Below, one piece after another: positions 62,315 to 64,000 of a stretch of 64,000 nucleotides of DNA; positions within the stretch are counted from its first letter, which is position 1; every line of letters starts with the position of its first letter. The notes beneath the pieces are model-generated. The model was not told where the DNA came from. It did not search any database and saw only the letters and a program-made list of their open reading frames with translations. The stretch comes from JABDIP01 sp965250245 (lineage in GTDB: Bacteria; Pseudomonadota; Alphaproteobacteria; DSM-16000; Inquilinaceae): the NCBI GenBank assembly GCA_965250245.1, contig OZ252296.1, positions 744,001-808,000 on the forward strand. The letters are read 5' to 3'. Both the position numbers and the translations under genes were made by a program.

Positions 62315-63097
62315 TCAGTGCAGCTTGTTGGGGAGGTCCTTGATGGCCTCGTCGACCAGGGCGTTGGCCTTGGTCTTGTCGAGCTGGCCGCCGATCACCT
62401 CGCGGGCGGCGGAGATGGCGACGTCGACCGCGACGCCGCGGACCTCCGCCGTGGCGGCGGCTTCGGCCTGGGCGATGCGGTCCATGGCCATGGCCTCGCG
62501 CCGCTTCAAGGTGGCCTCGAGGTCTTCGGCCGCGTGCTCGCGCAGGCGGTCGGCCTCGGCCCGGGCATGGGCGATGATCTCCTCCGCCTCGCCCAAGGCG
62601 TCGCGCTGCCGGCGCTGGAAGTTGGCCAGGGCCGCCTGGGCCTCCTCGCGCAGCCTCTGGGCCTCCTCGAGCTCCTCGCGGATGCGGTCGGCGCGGCTGT
62701 CCAGCGCGCCAAGGATGGCCCGCTTGGCGGGTCGGAAGGCAATGGCGATCAGCGCCACCAGGGCCAGGACCAGCCACACTTCCGTGGCGATCGCGGCATG
62801 GTCGTCGGCCGCCTCGCCGTGATCGTCCTCGACGCCGACGGTCTCGGTCGTCTCCGGGGCCTCGGCCTCGCCTTCGCCCGGCACGATGTCTTCGACGGCG
62901 TCGGTGACCGCGTCGACGATGGTCTCGATGATGCCGTCGTCAGCAGCGCCTTCCTCGGCGCCCTCGGCAGCGGCGTCCGCCTCCGCGGCGGGTGCGTCCG
63001 TTGCGTCCTCGGTGGCCGCCGGCTCGTCGGCCGCGGCCGGCTGCTCCTGGGTCTCGGTGGTCGCCTGGGCGATCGTCAGGATATCGTCGTCGCCCAT
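62315..63097 (-). CDS. atpF: F-type ATP synthase subunit b with long acidic N-terminal extension
   Basis: This is the stator b subunit of FoF1, 260 residues where about 160 is normal. The b-like part is one helix (TEVWLVLALVALIAIAFRPAKRAIL, about 105-129) then a long charged coiled coil (SRADRIREELEEAQRLREEAQAAL). Residues 1-100 form an extension rich in Ala, Asp and Glu, with 33 acidic residues and no Lys or Arg before residue 122; DGIIETIVDAVTDAVEDIV inside it looks like an amphipathic helix. The start is well supported: AAGGAG lies 8 bases before the ATG, which overlaps the atpG stop (TGATG). A GTG immediately upstream is an alternative. The extension should lie on the periplasmic side. 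Confidence 0.9.
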   Translation of the reverse strand: MGDDDILTIAQATTETQEQPAAADEPAATEDATDAPAAEADAAAEGAEEGAADDGIIETIVDAVTDAVEDIVPGEGEAEAPETTETVGVEDDHGEAADDHAAIATEVWLVLALVALIAIAFRPAKRAILGALDSRADRIREELEEAQRLREEAQAALANFQRRQRDALGEAEEIIAHARAEADRLREHAAEDLEATLKRREAMAMDRIAQAEAAATAEVRGVAVDVAISAAREVIGGQLDKTKANALVDEAIKDLPNKLH

Positions 63098-63588
63098 CAC
63101 CGGGGCTCCTTGAGGGCGGCATCGACACTGCCGGCGATCGCGGCATCATCGGCCGCACTGCCGGTCAGCTTGGAGACGACCTCGCCGGCGGCGCCGACGG
63201 CGATGTCGCGGATCTGGGCCTTGGCGTCTTCCTTGGCCTTGGCGATGCGCTCCTCGGCGGCGGCCGTCTTCTCCGCCAGGTCGCGGGCGAACTCGGCCTG
63301 CCGCTTGGACGCCATCTCGGCGACCTCCTGGCCGGCCTGGGCCAGCACCGCGCTGGCCTCGCCACGAGCCTTCTCAAGCGCCGCCTCATAGGCGGAGATC
63401 ACGCCCTCCGCCTCCTTCTTCAGCGACTCCGCCTTGTCCAGGTCGTCGGCGATGCGCTCGGAGCGTTCCTCCAGCACTTCGCCGATGCGCGGCAGCACCA
63501 GCCGGCTCATGACGAGGTACAGGATCACGAAGATGATCCCGAGCCAGACCAGCTGGCTGGCGAAGAATTCCGGATCGAATTGAGGCAT
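63097..63588 (-). CDS. atpG: F-type ATP synthase subunit b'
   Basis: This is the second stator b-type subunit, found in photosynthetic and many alphaproteobacterial ATP synthases, 163 residues. It has a short N-terminus (MPQFDPEFF), one helix (SQLVWLGIIFVILYLVMSRLVL) and a long helical stalk (IGEVLEERSERIADDLDKAESLKKEAE). Its ordinary N-terminus contrasts with the extended b subunit downstream. I start at the MPQFD ATG; the frame is open 13 codons upstream but that lies in the atpE-atpG gap. The stop overlaps the atpF start. Confidence 0.94.
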   Translation of the reverse strand: MPQFDPEFFASQLVWLGIIFVILYLVMSRLVLPRIGEVLEERSERIADDLDKAESLKKEAEGVISAYEAALEKARGEASAVLAQAGQEVAEMASKRQAEFARDLAEKTAAAEERIAKAKEDAKAQIRDIAVGAAGEVVSKLTGSAADDAAIAGSVDAALKEPR

Positions 63589-63637
63589 GGCGCGTGTCCT
63601 CGCCGCCGGCCGTCCTGCCGGCGGCAATCCCGTCGGC

Positions 63638-63862
63638 TTAGCCGAACAGGGAGATCAGGCCGATGATCAGCGCGAACAGCGCGATCGCTTCCGTCACGGC
63701 GAAGCCGATCCAGATGTTGGCGCCGATCTCGTCCTTCGAAGCCGGGTTGCGGGCCAGGGCCGAGATGTAGCTCGACCACACATTGCCCACGCCGATGCCG
63801 GCGCCGATCATGCCGATCGCCGCAAGGCCCGCGCCGATGAACTTGGCCGCTTCAGCTTCCAT
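63638..63862 (-). CDS. atpE: F-type ATP synthase subunit c
   Basis: This is the c-ring subunit, 74 residues with two helices. The loop RNPASKDEIG joins them, and the proton-binding carboxylate is the Glu in GFAVTEAIALFALI in helix 2. GAGIGVGNVWSSYISALARNP in helix 1 holds the Gly-rich packing motif. The TEAIA context with Glu, not the sodium set of residues, suggests a proton-driven enzyme. It sits between atpB and atpG, in the usual alphaproteobacterial order. Confidence 0.97.
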   Translation of the reverse strand: MEAEAAKFIGAGLAAIGMIGAGIGVGNVWSSYISALARNPASKDEIGANIWIGFAVTEAIALFALIIGLISLFG

Positions 63863-63922
63863 GATGATGTCCTTCCTAGCTTTGGTTTTCTTGTGCGGGA
63901 CCGGCCGGCCCCATGGAGAGAG

Positions 63923-64000
63923 TTAGTGCAGGTGAAGCGCGTCGTGGAGATAGACGCAGGAGAGGATGGTGAAGATGTACGCCTGCAGCACCGCGATGCC
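63923..64000 (-). CDS. atpB: F-type ATP synthase subunit a, C-terminal fragment
   Basis: The last 25 codons and the TAA are in the window; the gene enters from the right edge. The translation ends GIAVLQAYIFTILSCVYLHDALHLH, a normal C-terminus of subunit a, whose last helix contacts the c ring. Its location directly upstream of atpE confirms the call. Confidence 0.92.
   Translation of the reverse strand, partial: GIAVLQAYIFTILSCVYLHDALHLH

Overview
The window is GC-rich chromosomal DNA with dense, mostly core-type gene content. It looks like an alphaproteobacterium, probably of the Rhodospirillales or a nearby group. The supporting signs are the cytochrome c oxidase block with CtaB, CoxF, CtaG, DUF983 and SURF1, the paired b and b' subunits of the F-type ATPase, an ispH/thrB/rnhA run, a split glycine decarboxylase (gcvPA/gcvPB), and KDO transferase next to lpxK. 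The order-level placement is an inference from gene content, not a measured phylogeny.

Layout. 1-8.4 kb: lipid A and envelope genes (lpxK fragment, waaA), a glycosyltransferase, an LpxH-family phosphoesterase, a lipid kinase, PmbA and a Bcr/CflA-type efflux pump. 8.5-17.6 kb: mepA, a possible gamma-glutamylcyclotransferase-like protein, ubiA, rsmE, gshA, a DUF4268 nuclease-like protein, an AEC transporter, an aldo/keto reductase and a LysR regulator. 17.6-25 kb: a LysR regulator diverging from three genes, two tandem FAD/GcvT-type dehydrogenases and one MttB-family methyltransferase. This reads as a catabolic unit for a methylated amine, with a promoter and a perfect 21-bp operator palindrome visible. 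25-26.3 kb: a glutathione S-transferase and a divergent HxlR regulator. 26.3-35.9 kb: tldD, then coxB-coxA-ctaB-coxF-ctaG-coxC-DUF983-surf1 and an M32 carboxypeptidase, all closely packed. 36-40.5 kb: an M19 dipeptidase, then thrC, an M16 peptidase and a GNAT acetyltransferase.

40.5-42.4 kb is an AT-rich patch with two unrecognised membrane proteins, strikingly unlike its surroundings. A PQQ-dependent dehydrogenase fused to cytochrome c follows. 44.7-49.6 kb holds an AAC(3)-family acetyltransferase with a pyroglutamyl peptidase, YqgE, a DsbD/ScsB-type reductase and a peroxiredoxin. 49.7-55.4 kb holds a PhoX-type phosphatase and the ispH, lysine-aminomutase-like, thrB, rnhA run on the minus strand. 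55.5-62.2 kb holds a lipoprotein, an MFS pump, and the glycine cleavage operon behind a tandem glycine riboswitch with a visible promoter. The window ends inside the ATP synthase Fo operon (atpB-atpE-atpG-atpF), whose b subunit carries an unusual acidic extension of about 100 residues.

Two copies of a palindromic repeat of about 80 bp sit between convergent gene pairs. I saw no tRNA, rRNA, CRISPR array, transposase or phage structural gene. The most unusual items are the extended b subunit, the AT-rich membrane-protein patch, and the methylamine-type cluster that lacks a corrinoid partner.
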